Source: Chondrosia reniformis
Taxonomy: Eukaryota; Porifera; Demospongiae; Chondrillida; Chondrillidae
Direction: 5' to 3'
Length of the DNA: 64,000 bases
Assembly: GCA_947172415.1 (NCBI GenBank)
Contig: OX359199.1
Coordinates: 6,525,884-6,589,883 of the forward strand
The notes under the pieces were generated by a model. It was not told the origin of the DNA, searched no databases, and saw only the letters and a list, made by a program, of their open reading frames with translations. A program made the position numbers and the translations under genes. Shown here piece after piece: positions 1 through 13,692 of the stretch (positions are counted from its first letter, which is position 1; every line of letters begins with the position of its first letter).

Positions 1-3000
1 TTCTACCCCAAAATTGTAACACGTGTGGGTAATCCCTTAAAAATAAACTGCAAAAATTAGGGAGGAGCTTTTAAACAAAATATATACTCACTTCCCCCTA
101 TACGGTCATATCTATGTATGTGTACGTATATGCAGGTATATTGGCACACATCCACTAATAACTTACCCCTTCACCTGTTTAACTAAACTCTCCAACAATG
201 TCAGTTTTGATATTAAATGACTGGAGAAGACGACCCTTTCTCCTTCCACCCCAGTCAAAGGCTTTTTAGACTCCAAGACATCATCAAACTTGTTCTATAA
301 CAGAAATGACAATTAGCCTCAACAAATCTACATATATACACACACAGCAATATATATAAACTGTGTACATAGACAGATGTACATACGCACTTGTAATCTG
401 AGTTGAGATGAGATGAGTTCAACTTTGAAGAGAATACGAGGCAGCAACATCAGAACTAAAAGTGCATCATAGTCACCTAGGAGTAGGGAGAGGGAGGGGA
501 GGGAGGGAGAGGGAATGGGCTATGTCTAAAACTATGACATACTTCAACCTCTAAACTACATCAGTTAAACAGTGCTATATTTACACATTTATATACAGGA
601 TATGGACTTTACCTCCATTTGCCAGGAATGAATTTGGTAGGAATGACTTCAGCAGATTGATATGTTTAGCTGACTGCTGTGCCTCCAGCTTGCGCAACTC
701 AAACTCAACAGTCTAAATGAAGTTTTGGAATTATTACACATTAGGTGGGTGGTGTGGATAGTAATATACATACACGCCCACCTACCCTGGATAGTGACAT
801 ATGTACACGCCCACCTACCCTGGATAGTGACATATGTACACGCCCACCTACCCTGGATAGTGACATATGTACACGCCCACCTACCCTGGATAGTGACATA
901 TGTACACGCCCACCTACCCTGGATAGTGACATATGTACACGCCCACCTACCCTGGATAGTGACATATGTACACGCCCACCTACCCTGGATAGTGACATTC
1001 GTACACGCCCACCTACCCTGGATAGTGACATATGTACACGCCCACCTACCCTGGATAGTGACATATGTACACGCCCACCTACCCTGGATAGTGACATACA
1101 TACACGCCCACCTACCCTGGATAGTGACATATGTACACGCCCACCTACCCTGGATAGTGACATATGTACACGCCCACCTACCCTGGATAGTGACATATGT
1201 ACACGCCCACCTACCCTGGATAGTGACATACATACACGCCCACCTACCCTGGATAGTGACATATGTACACGCCCACCTACCCTGGATAATGACATATGTA
1301 CACGCCCACCTACCCTGGATAGTGCCTTGACCTCTGTAGCTTGCAGCTTCCTGTTGAGGCTCTGCAGTGCTACTGACTGTGTTACCATCTCATCTCCTAG
1401 CTTGCTCTCTCCCTTCTCCCTCAGCTCAGCAATATCAGTTTGCTGCGAACGGACCAGATCACGGAACTTCTCAATGGTCAGCTGTAGGTCAACAATGGTC
1501 TCCTGCGAGGCCTCCAAACGCATCTCCAACTAGAGCGAACCAACACAGTAAAATATAGGATCAGACTGCACCTTAAAGGGGTTCACCAATTAGAATGTTC
1601 TACTTAAAGGTCTGATTGATAAATATATATATCTGTAGCTAAATGTACTGACTCTTGGTTGGGTGTGTTAGCTCCAATATCGAATAGATATAAGCTACTT
1701 TCAGTGTACATGTTTAGAGGGATATTCTAATGGCATATCCATTGGAGTGACATGAGGATTCCCTATACATAGTGGCACTTCTCCCTTCACTGTACCTCTC
1801 TACTCTTGTTGTAAGAGAGATCCAGTTCTTCTCTCAATTCATGTTCTAATTCTGCTCTAATTTCATCTTGCTCTTCTCCCAACTCCTTCAGGGCCTCCTA
1901 ATAATGTACAAAATTAAAGAAGAATCATATAATCACTTCACACAACCTGTGTAGTTCAACTATCCTTACTTTTCACTGCAAACAAGAGGCCACTGAAATG
2001 TAAATATTTAAACTACAGAACAAATAAACTAACCAAATCATCAACCTTCTCCTGTAACTCTGTCACCTTTTCCTCCAGTTCCAGATTCCTCTCCGTCAGG
2101 GTCTCCACCATGTCTTCAGCACCCACAGCAATGTCCACCTGCTCCTTCAGCTCATCAATTATGTTCTCTGCCTCCTGGAGCTCCTCCTGCAGCTTAGCCT
2201 TTGAGTCTTGGAGGTGAGTCAGGGCGGTCGCCTGCTTCTCCATCGCCTTCACAGTCTGCTGGTGGTCAGATTTCTCTTGCGTGGACAGGTCCCGTAGTCT
2301 GGCAGACAGAAGAACGGTCAATCTCTTCTGGTTAGCTTGTACAAGCTCTCAAATGTGGTTCAGCTTACCTCACTAGGGCCTCCCTCAACCTCTGATTTTG
2401 CTGCTCAAGTTGTTTCATTTGAAAGTTACTCACTGCTCCTTCCACTCCTGACTCACTGATCTCATTGCGCAATATCTCAAGGTCAAGGGTCAATTCTTCA
2501 ATCTTCTCCTTCAAGGCTTCCACTTCAATCTGCAGAGTCTCAACCTATACATGGCAACAAGCAAGTATTACACATCCCACACCAAGTATAAAGGTCCTGT
2601 TTGCCAATAAAATGGCAGCTCATAAGGAAATAGATATTTAAACAATGGTTCAGGTGGAAATTCAACAATTAATTTCAACCCAATTGTCACTCTTACTTTC
2701 TCTTCTGCCATCTCTTTATCCAGTGTAGCCATTTCTACCCCATCAGCTAGATCCCTCAACTCTTCTTCAATCTTCTTCTTCTCTTCCACAGCTTCTTTGG
2801 CCTCCTTCCTTGTCGCCTTGAGTTGCTGCTGGAGCTCTGCCTGAGCCTCAGTCCACTTCTGCTTGTATCCTAGCAACTGACAGCACAAGTACACGCCCAC
2901 AGATAGATAGATATACAGAGAGGTACAACCCCACTAGAGAAGAAGAGTCACAGCAGTACCTACCTGTTGGCACTGCGCCTTGTATCTCTCCAGTTCCTTA

Positions 3001-3969
3001 ATCTTGGCCTTGTCATCCTGTCGCTTGTGTTGCAGGACAGAGAGCTTCTCCTCCAGGTCCCTGATTTTGGGATCCTCTGAGCTGGTCACATCAGCAGTGC
3101 TCTGCAACAGACGTAAGACAAGTACATATACACATGTGCAGGCAGACAGAAAAAATGTACACAACAGCAAGTCTTACAATTGGTGTGTGAGTCTGAGGGG
3201 GAGAATCCTGTGGTTGGGGTTTGGGCACTTCCTGTGCTGCAGGTTGCTTCCTGTTTGGCTGAACAGTAGCAGGGGTTGGTACAGCACTTCCTGAGGAAGG
3301 AGGCTTCAGTGACCTCCTCACAGGACCAGGACTGCTCCCTGGGGAGCCCTTCGAAAGAGACCCGGGGGGAGCCAGCTACAGCATACACATTTGCAGTTAG
3401 TAGAGTTAGTCAAGTCAAGTCATAAATAGTGTAGTTAGCAAACTTTCCAATTTTAGAATACTTCTATATACATATGTACATGTACATCTATGCCTGGTGT
3501 ATAATCACTATTGCTAATATTTACAGCTGGATTACAGCAAGTAGGGCCTTGGAATGGTTAGTTCAATGGTTCAACGTGCCATGTTATGTGAGGTAAAGGA
3601 AGTGCATTTGTGGGTGTATACACTCAGACAAACTTTTGATCGCTGGGGGCCGCTAGAAGTGCTTGGGCCAGCGGTGGGAATTGCTGTCTTCTTCGCAGAC
3701 GTTCCCTTCTGAGAAGGAGACGTGTTCTTTACAACGCTCACCATTCCTGACCTCAAAAACATCCCATGGTTGTCAGGACAGGTGAAGTACGCCTTACCCT
3801 GAACTGTACCATTATTCTTTCCTTTGGGTACATCTAGGGCGATACCCACCCACACGCCAGTAGGAGCAAAATCGGTCGGACCAAAGAATTTCACAGTCCC
3901 TGTCAACTCCTTTCCCTTAACGAGGACCCTATCACCAATATTCAGTGACAGCTCTTCGCCTTCCATCAT
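1..3969 (-). CDS. DCTN1: Dynactin subunit 1 (p150-Glued), N-terminal part, runs off left edge
   Basis: Large dynactin subunit, which links cytoplasmic dynein to microtubules and cargo. Spliced exons (minus strand): 3969-3634, 3375-3178, 3101-2964, 2876-2697, 2544-2369, 2298-2034, 1897-1796, 1529-1332, 712-613, 476-391, then one starting at 294 whose donor is near 166-175. All junction phases agree. Exon 1 encodes a CAP-Gly domain (residues about 8-75) with the G-KNNG-TVQG microtubule/EB-binding loop and the NHGMFLR end. Exon 2 is Ser/Pro/basic-rich, like the p150 basic linker. Exons 3-8 form a long coiled coil containing [20 protein letters not shown], which is diagnostic of p150. Exons 9-11 match the region after the coiled coil ([24 protein letters not shown], then [14 protein letters not shown]). 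The C-terminal half lies outside the window. The 619-bp intron at 713-1331 is almost filled by a 33-bp minisatellite. The gene is head-to-head with HIGD2A. Confidence 0.95.
755..1325. repeat. 33-bp minisatellite, about 17 copies, in a DCTN1 intron
   Basis: Units read approximately ctggatagtgacatatgtac followed by acgcccacctacc. They are nearly identical, with scattered substitutions in the central ATATGT. The last unit stops only a few bases from the splice donor of the preceding DCTN1 exon (exon end 1332). Because 33 is a multiple of 3, the array is open in several frames on both strands and produces spurious 11-residue repeat ORFs. High identity between units suggests recent expansion, so copy number is probably polymorphic. 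Confidence 0.95.
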
Positions 3970-4080
3970 AGAGTGGAATTCTGAATTCAGGCCACTCCTC
4001 TTTCAAGAGTGTAGGGATATCCTCTAAAAACAAGAGGACTCGTACGTGACAGACCTTACGTAAAAGGGTGCAGTGAAGCT
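3970..4080. promoter_or_regulatory. Bidirectional promoter interval DCTN1 / HIGD2A
   Basis: Only 111 bp separate the two start codons, so both 5' UTRs and core promoters must sit here or overlap the first exons. Visible elements are a perfect TTACGTAA palindrome (4056-4063, the PAR-bZIP/C-EBP type site), a TACGTGAC half-CRE just before it (4043-4050), and a small inverted repeat TCCTCT-7-AGAGGA around 4019-4037. No clear TATA box. Function is inferred from position. Confidence 0.6.
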
Positions 4081-4527
4081 ATGAGCGAAGGCAGAATGGA
4101 TAAGAAACGTGATGAACAACCGAAACAGGACAATTTTGACTTTTTAACTGTAAGACGGGAAACGCCAGGCCAAAAGCTGAAAAGAAAGTTCAAGGAGAAC
4201 CCGTTTGTTCCGGCAGGTAGCTGCTTGTTCTTCGGATAGCCTTTGGCGCATTGTATAGAATGTATGTCCTATTCATTGGCACCATCTAGCCGGGTATTCC
4301 AATAGGTTTATAGCGATATTATCACGTGACCACTGATGATCTCTTTCTGTCCATCCAATCTGTCAGGTGCTGCTTTGACCGTGTTTGCCTTGACGTGGGG
4401 TCTGGTGTCCTTCAAGCGAGGAGATGCAAAGATGTCACAGAACATGATGCGACTGCGAGTTGTAGCCCAAGGGGGCACTGTCCTAGCATTGTGTTTCGGT
4501 GTCTTGTCAGAAATGTGGAAGAAATAA
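4081..4527 (+). CDS. HIGD2A: HIG1 domain protein, HIGD2A-like
   Basis: Small inner-mitochondrial-membrane protein of the hypoxia-induced-gene-1 family; HIGD2A helps assemble respiratory complex IV and supercomplexes. Two exons, 4081-4216 and 4367-4527, join in phase 1 to give 98 residues. The HIG_1_N signature is clear: KLKRKFKENPFVPAG, then a first TM (ALTVFALTWGLVSF), the loop KRGDAKMSQNMMRLRVVAQG with the family's typical Q-x-MMR-R-R-V-AQG pattern, and a second TM ending in EMWKK. An AATAAA overlaps the stop (4522-4527). The intact reading frame across the 150-bp intron supports the model. It shares a 111-bp divergent promoter with DCTN1. Confidence 0.93.
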
Positions 4528-5354
4528 ATCTATCAGAAAGTGATATATAGATCTTATAAAATTGTTATTAATTTTAACCTGAGAACAACTTGAACCCTGT
4601 CTGTTTTATTTGCTTACATTTGCACATGGTCACAAGTAATGGTTTGCTCTCACTCTTGCACCATCAAGTACATTCAAGAATCCATTAGTGATTAGTAAAT
4701 ATGTTCACTGTATATTTTAGAGCTGAACCTAGTTAGATGAGGATAAAGGAGTTGTCTATTAATTGGGCCAGGCAGCTGTTTCTGGGAATACCATCCTTCA
4801 TCAATGACATGGATAAATAGGGTATCATAATATTCTCAAATAGATCTAGAAAAGACATACATTAAATGATTCTTCTAACTTTGCCAAACTTATCTTTGAG
4901 ATGATTCATCATAATTTTTTGAGCTAGAGACACAGTTGGTTTTCTTGAGAGTCCAGTATTACATTACTACTTTCAGATCTGTTTGAAAGGTACTATGTTA
5001 CAATTGGTAGACATACATAACTTTCTTGTAAAAACTAGTACTTAAAGCTCTGATTGTTACCTTGATATGCAAACTCGGAGGAGTGCATGTGTATAGCAGC
5101 TTATAGAATCCTGCCATTTGTTACTAATAGGCAGGTCTACACTTTGTATATAGACACTTTTATACTGCCAGCTGCTTTACAACCATTCAATGCCTCATAA
5201 GGGTTAACCTTTAGATCACACAGAAGCCTAAATCTTTTACACATTTCAAAAGCACTCATTGACAACTAGAAAAGTAACTGTTTCATGATCTTGTACTTGA
5301 TACAAAATAAATTCTATACATTTGACATATCTATTGAAGTGAGGATTAAGGAAA
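4528..5354. other. Intergenic region between convergent HIGD2A and DBNL 3' ends
   Basis: 827 bp of AT-rich DNA without a supportable gene. It holds both 3' UTRs and one short, inverted copy (about 4761-4812) of the interspersed repeat that also occurs at 48079-48230 and 55890-56085. No RNA gene was recognised. Confidence 0.7.
4761..4812 (-). repeat. Interspersed repeat family, short copy A
   Basis: Reverse complement reads tgatgaaggatggtattccc then agaaacagctgcctggccca. This matches the core of two longer copies in introns of LRRC34 and FHIP2. Only the central ~50 bp are kept. Confidence 0.75.
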
Positions 5355-8300
5355 CTAAATTAGTTCAACATAATTGGCAGGGAAGAGCCCTCGCTCTCCT
5401 CTGGGATTGTTCCCCATCCACCATCCATCATCTATCTGTTCAATATCCGTAATAATCTCGTCAGGGTCAAAGGTGAGTTCATCTTCGCCCTCTTCAAAGA
5501 AAAAAATGGCCGAACATGAGTAATCTGACACACTGTCTACATATTACAGTAAAGGCCTATAGGGGACTGATCCTAGTTAGTGCATTGGATGAGGATACAG
5601 ATTCTTCTCTTTATTATTCTGTTCCACTGGGGCAATATACATACTGTTTACAATTAATGTACGTAAATCTAGAAGCCAGTATTACTGATAAAGCAGCCAT
5701 ACATTACGCATATGGACACTAGCATATTGCAGCCACTTACCTGCTTGATAGTCGTATAGAGCTCGTGCAGTAAGTCCCTACATACAGAAGCATTGGAAAA
5801 CAGGCTCACTAAAAAGAAAGCGATGGTGGCTTAATCACTAACCTCTCCCTGAGGTTGTGCATCCTCTGACTCTTGTACTTGCTGATGTAAGAAAGAATGC
5901 TGACATGACTGATGCATAATTTGATTTCACACATGTAAATAGACAGACTTGGCAAATCTAACACTCAAACCTGTTAATAATACCTACGTATTTAGTATTT
6001 ACTTACACCACGATCAGCCTGGTCATACCCCTGCTGCTGGTCGTCGTACCCCTGCTGCTGGTCATCGTACCCCTGCTGCTGATCATCGTACCCCTGCTGC
6101 TGGTCGTCGTACCCCTGCTGCTGATCATCGTACCCCTGCTGCTGGTCGTCATACCCCTGCTGCTGGTTGTCGTACCCCTGCTGCTGGTCGTCGTACCCCT
6201 GCTGCTGGTCGTCGTACCCCTGCTGCTGGTCGTCGTACCCCTGCTGCTGGTCGTCGTACCCCTGCTGCTGGTCATCGTACCCCTGTGGTTCAGGTTCTGG
6301 CTCATGCTGAGTTACAGCGGGAGACCTTTCCTGCAGGTTCACAAAACAGGTCATTGTCCCTAGGTGCTAGGTGTACATGGGATCATGAAACAGACCTGAG
6401 ATCTCCTAGTAGCTTCCTCTCTCTGTCTGTCAGCTTCAGCCTCTTGCTCTTGCCACTTCATACGAGAGCGCTACAAGAGGTCACCAATGAATATACTTAT
6501 ATGGGAACTAAATTAATATCAAATTTCCTCACAGCAACTGCAGACTGTTCCTCTGTTGCTCTCCTTTCAGAAGTCAGTTCAGATTTTCTGTCATAAATAG
6601 TAAATAGAGTATTTGACTTGAGAAGTACTGGTCACTGATGTTATACTAGTATAATACAGGCTACAGTAGCAGTAATGAATGTACTTGAGAAGTACTGGTC
6701 ACTGATGTTATACTAGTATAATACAGGCTACAGTAGCAGTAATGAATGTACTTTTGTTCTTGCATCTTCCTGTATCTGTCTTCAGTGATCTTATCCCGCT
6801 TCTGGGCCTCCTGCACTTCTCTTTCCTTTATCCTCTTTTCAGCCTCTGTCTGAGCTCTCTTCCTCTCCTCTGTCTCCCTGGCCCTCCTCTGGCTCTCCTC
6901 CTGTTCGGACTTTGTCCAGAACTGATCTCTCTTATTGCTGTCTATCTCAGCCCTGGGGTTGGTCTTCTTATACACTGACCCAACAGGACCTTGTGGAGCA
7001 AAGTCTTTTGGCTTTTCCTTGTGAATACTGTAATTGGATCCTATTAGGAGAATCTAAATCTAAATCTGAATCTAAATCTAAATCTGAATCTAAATCTGAA
7101 TCTAAATCTAAATCTGAATCTAAATCTGAATCTAAATCTAAATCTGAATCTGAGTCTAAAACTCAAACACAGATATAGGTAGCAATGGTTAGACAACATT
7201 ATAACAACTACAAACAAGGCTACCATCACACAAATTGGAAGTACATATTTGGCAAAGAAGCCTGTGTAATGACTGGGGTTTTCAATTAGCCCTAAAAGTA
7301 ATTGGTTTATCTCACCAGAAGACTTAGCTACTTTGGCAAGGATGGTTGCTTCATCCAAATCATCTTCAGAACGAGCATTGATAGTCACATGAGTTGACTA
7401 CATTCATGCAGAGAGATAGCTAAGGTCACACACAAACTATTTCCCATCAATTGCATTAATATATTTATGATTAGCAGCAAACATTGAAAATGGTTGTGGT
7501 TTGCTTATCATCATAAGCGCATAAACACACTTACTCTAAAGAATTTGGTGATTGTTGCTACATGATTGGCACAAGCTCCTTTCACAGAAGATGGAACACC
7601 TTCACCTGACTAGCGGCCAAAGAGGAGAGAACATCAATGAAAAACAATATACTACATGCACAGAAAGTGGTTCATAACTACACTTACAATCCATTATATG
7701 CACACTTCTATTTCACTTTCATGAATATAATATGGTAGACCTTAATATTTAATTGTGAAAACCATTTCTAACCATACGTACAAACTTTCAGCTGTCCCTT
7801 ATAAGTTAAACTACCTAATTCTATTACTATACACTTCAACAATACCAAATTAGTAAAGATAAACATCTGGCCATTAGGAGAAGACATAGAGCTCATTATA
7901 AGCCTTCCTCAGATCAATCTCACCCAATTAATCCAAACAGTCTTGTGCAATTGAGTGTTCGGATCCTTTATTCGTATCACTGCATACAAGATCTTTCCCC
8001 CGTTCATTTCATCTACCAGTTCTTCTAGATCTCCATCTACGGGGATACACACACATCTACAACTGTACAACCACTCCCTCCATTATGATGTAATCAGCTA
8101 AACAAGTCAATGTATGCCTCTTGGTTCATATGGTGGACTGATTAATTAAGGGACAAATATAACAACTAATAATTATTCGTGCAACCTTTCAACAACAGCT
8201 CCACACACATTGGCAGTGGTTTGTAGACCGCATATAGATGTCCTTTATCTACATCAAAGGCTGTTTTACCTACAGATATCGGTAAGGGGCTACCAGAGCT

Positions 8301-8523
8301 TGAAGAAGGAGCACGACTCACCACTAGTCTCGACAACTTTCAGATCGTAAGACTTTCCTTCGTACCCAAAGACGGCCCTGCATTTAGACAAGCGGAAGAG
8401 AAACAATAAGAGGGACACTGATTGCAAAAAATACGCATACCAATTTGTGTCGGTGGATTCGCTGACAACATCATTAAAGGCCGCTTGCAACTTCTCTTTA
8501 TTCTTGTTCAAGTTGACAGACAT
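5355..8523 (-). CDS. DBNL: Drebrin-like protein / actin-binding protein 1 (ADF-H + SH3)
   Basis: Adaptor that binds F-actin and couples it to endocytosis through a C-terminal SH3 domain. Twelve exons: 8523-8441, 8377-8322, 8036-7924, 7609-7535, 7397-7316, 7040-6752, 6587-6533, 6470-6396, 6330-6007, 5881-5843, 5777-5741, 5491-5355; together 454 residues in one frame. N-terminal ADF-homology domain (residues about 1-135; [46 protein letters not shown]). Then [16 protein letters not shown] as in vertebrate DBNL, a charged E/R/Q-rich helix, a GYDDQQQ heptapeptide repeat, and an SH3 ([40 protein letters not shown]-stop). The heptad region is absent from mammalian DBNL. It lies 98 bp downstream of PPIH on the same strand. 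Confidence 0.95.
6019..6282 (-). repeat. In-frame 21-bp tandem repeat coding GYDDQQQ x12 in DBNL
   Basis: Twelve full 21-bp units plus a partial one lie inside DBNL exon 9, encoding GYDDQQQ with one GYDNQQQ variant. Third-position differences (gtcgtc, gatcat, gtcatc) exist but amino acids are almost invariant, so the array either expanded recently or is under selection at protein level. The tract is rich in Tyr, Gln and Asp with no hydrophobic residue and is presumably disordered. Confidence 0.95.
6616..6749. repeat. 67-bp perfect or near-perfect tandem duplication
   Basis: The sequence beginning acttgagaagtactggtcac occurs twice back to back (period 67) in the DBNL intron after exon 6. The second copy abuts the exon 6 donor, which reads GTACAT on the minus strand. 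Confidence 0.9.
7053..7160. repeat. AATCTA/AATCTG hexanucleotide array in a DBNL intron
   Basis: About 17 hexamers alternating aatcta and aatctg lie in the intron between exon 5 and exon 6. They create a spurious Arg-Phe or Ser-Lys repeat ORF. Confidence 0.9.
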
Positions 8524-8621
8524 TTTCACAAACTTCCTATTTTGGTATTAACAGGGTCATAACGAAAACGTAAACGCCATTACATAACTCAGTAAAGCTT
8601 GACATTAATATATTAAAAAAA

Positions 8622-9355
8622 CTACATCTCTCCACATTGCGTTATAACTATGGGTAGTTTGGGCTTGTTGTTCGCTCCCGTTGGAACGTTTTCAATCTTC
8701 CTCACGACCAGTAAGCCATCGATTACCTTTCCAAAAACTACATGCTTTCCGTCCAAAAAGTCACATTTGGTGCAAGTTATAAAGAATTGGCAGCCGTTTG
8801 TATTCGCCCCACTGTTGGCCATTGATAGGGTACCAGCTCCTTCGTGCTTCATTTGAAAGTTTTCGTCGTTGAATACTGGTCCATAAATACTGTGTGATCC
8901 TTTACCATCTCCACTGATGAAATCACCACCCTGATAGAAATAGTAGAAAAGAAGCTAATGCAGTCGAACTAGCCAGGTGACCTTGGCTGAACAAGCTAAC
9001 ACAGGTACTGAAGTCCTGCAGCCAGTGAACAGCCGATTGCTCGTATAAACATATAAAAATATAATTAGTCACGAATGCAGAGGCACGCTACAGTAACCTT
9101 TCGAACATTGTGTACTAATTATTACCGTACTTGTATCATGAAATCTTTAATTACTCTGTGAAATGGTGCAGCCTTGTATCCGACAGGTACCCCATCCTTC
9201 TTCGTTTCGCCTGTACATAGCTGTCGAAAGTTTTCCGCTGTCTTTGGAACTACGTCTGCAAACAATTCAATCTTTATTCTTCCTACCTCTTTACCTCCAA
9301 TGGAAATATCAAAGAATACAACTGGATTTTGAACTTTCGAGCTGCTAGCCGCCAT
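8622..9355 (-). CDS. PPIH: Peptidyl-prolyl cis-trans isomerase H (U4/U6-associated cyclophilin)
   Basis: Cyclophilin of the U4/U6.U5 tri-snRNP, where it binds PRPF4 and PRPF3. Two exons, 9355-9131 and 8930-8622, join in phase 0 to give 177 residues, the same length as human PPIH. The catalytic cyclophilin core is intact: [15 protein letters not shown] with the essential Arg, NGCQFFIT, and [15 protein letters not shown]. Diagnostic of PPIH rather than cytosolic PPIA are the start [20 protein letters not shown] and the end [24 protein letters not shown]9 ends 231 bp upstream and DBNL starts 98 bp downstream, all on the minus strand. Confidence 0.96.
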
Positions 9356-9586
9356 CTTTAAATACGCAAATTAACGTACACATGCACGCAAACAACAATA
9401 AATAACAAGCCTTTTTATGAATACATAGATAGATTTCTGGAGCTATAAATTAAAAGATACCGTTGCAGTGTACATTCAGAAGTTACAAAATGAGGCACAG
9501 AGTTGATTGAATGACACATAAAAGTAAATATTTCATCTTTACTCCTATTTATTTATCAAAAATGCAAGCCAAAAAGAAATAGTTCT

Positions 9587-13591
<4,005 letters not shown>

Positions 13592-13692
13592 CCTTCGCAA
13601 AAGTGGCACACGTGTTATTAACTATGATGCAAGAATATTCCATCATAATAACGCAACACACTAACGACAAGGAACGCAATATTCATATAAAA
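13592..13692. promoter_or_regulatory. Bidirectional promoter interval HSPA9 / TAF6L
   Basis: 101 bp between the two start codons. It contains an ACACGTGT E-box palindrome (13608-13615) and a GAATATTC inverted pair at 13633-13640, which fits the nGAAnnTTCn half of a heat-shock element. A stress response of HSPA9 through this site is inference only; two abutting GAA units fall short of a canonical three-unit HSE. Confidence 0.45.

Noticed and set aside
649-1533. Four overlapping long ORFs of 11-residue repeats on both strands
   Set aside because: All are by-products of a 33-bp (multiple of 3) minisatellite in a DCTN1 intron; only the exon part at 1332-1529 is coding.
7044-7200. Arg-Phe repeat extension of a DBNL exon ORF
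   Set aside because: It is the AATCTA/AATCTG hexamer array read through the splice donor at 7315-7314.
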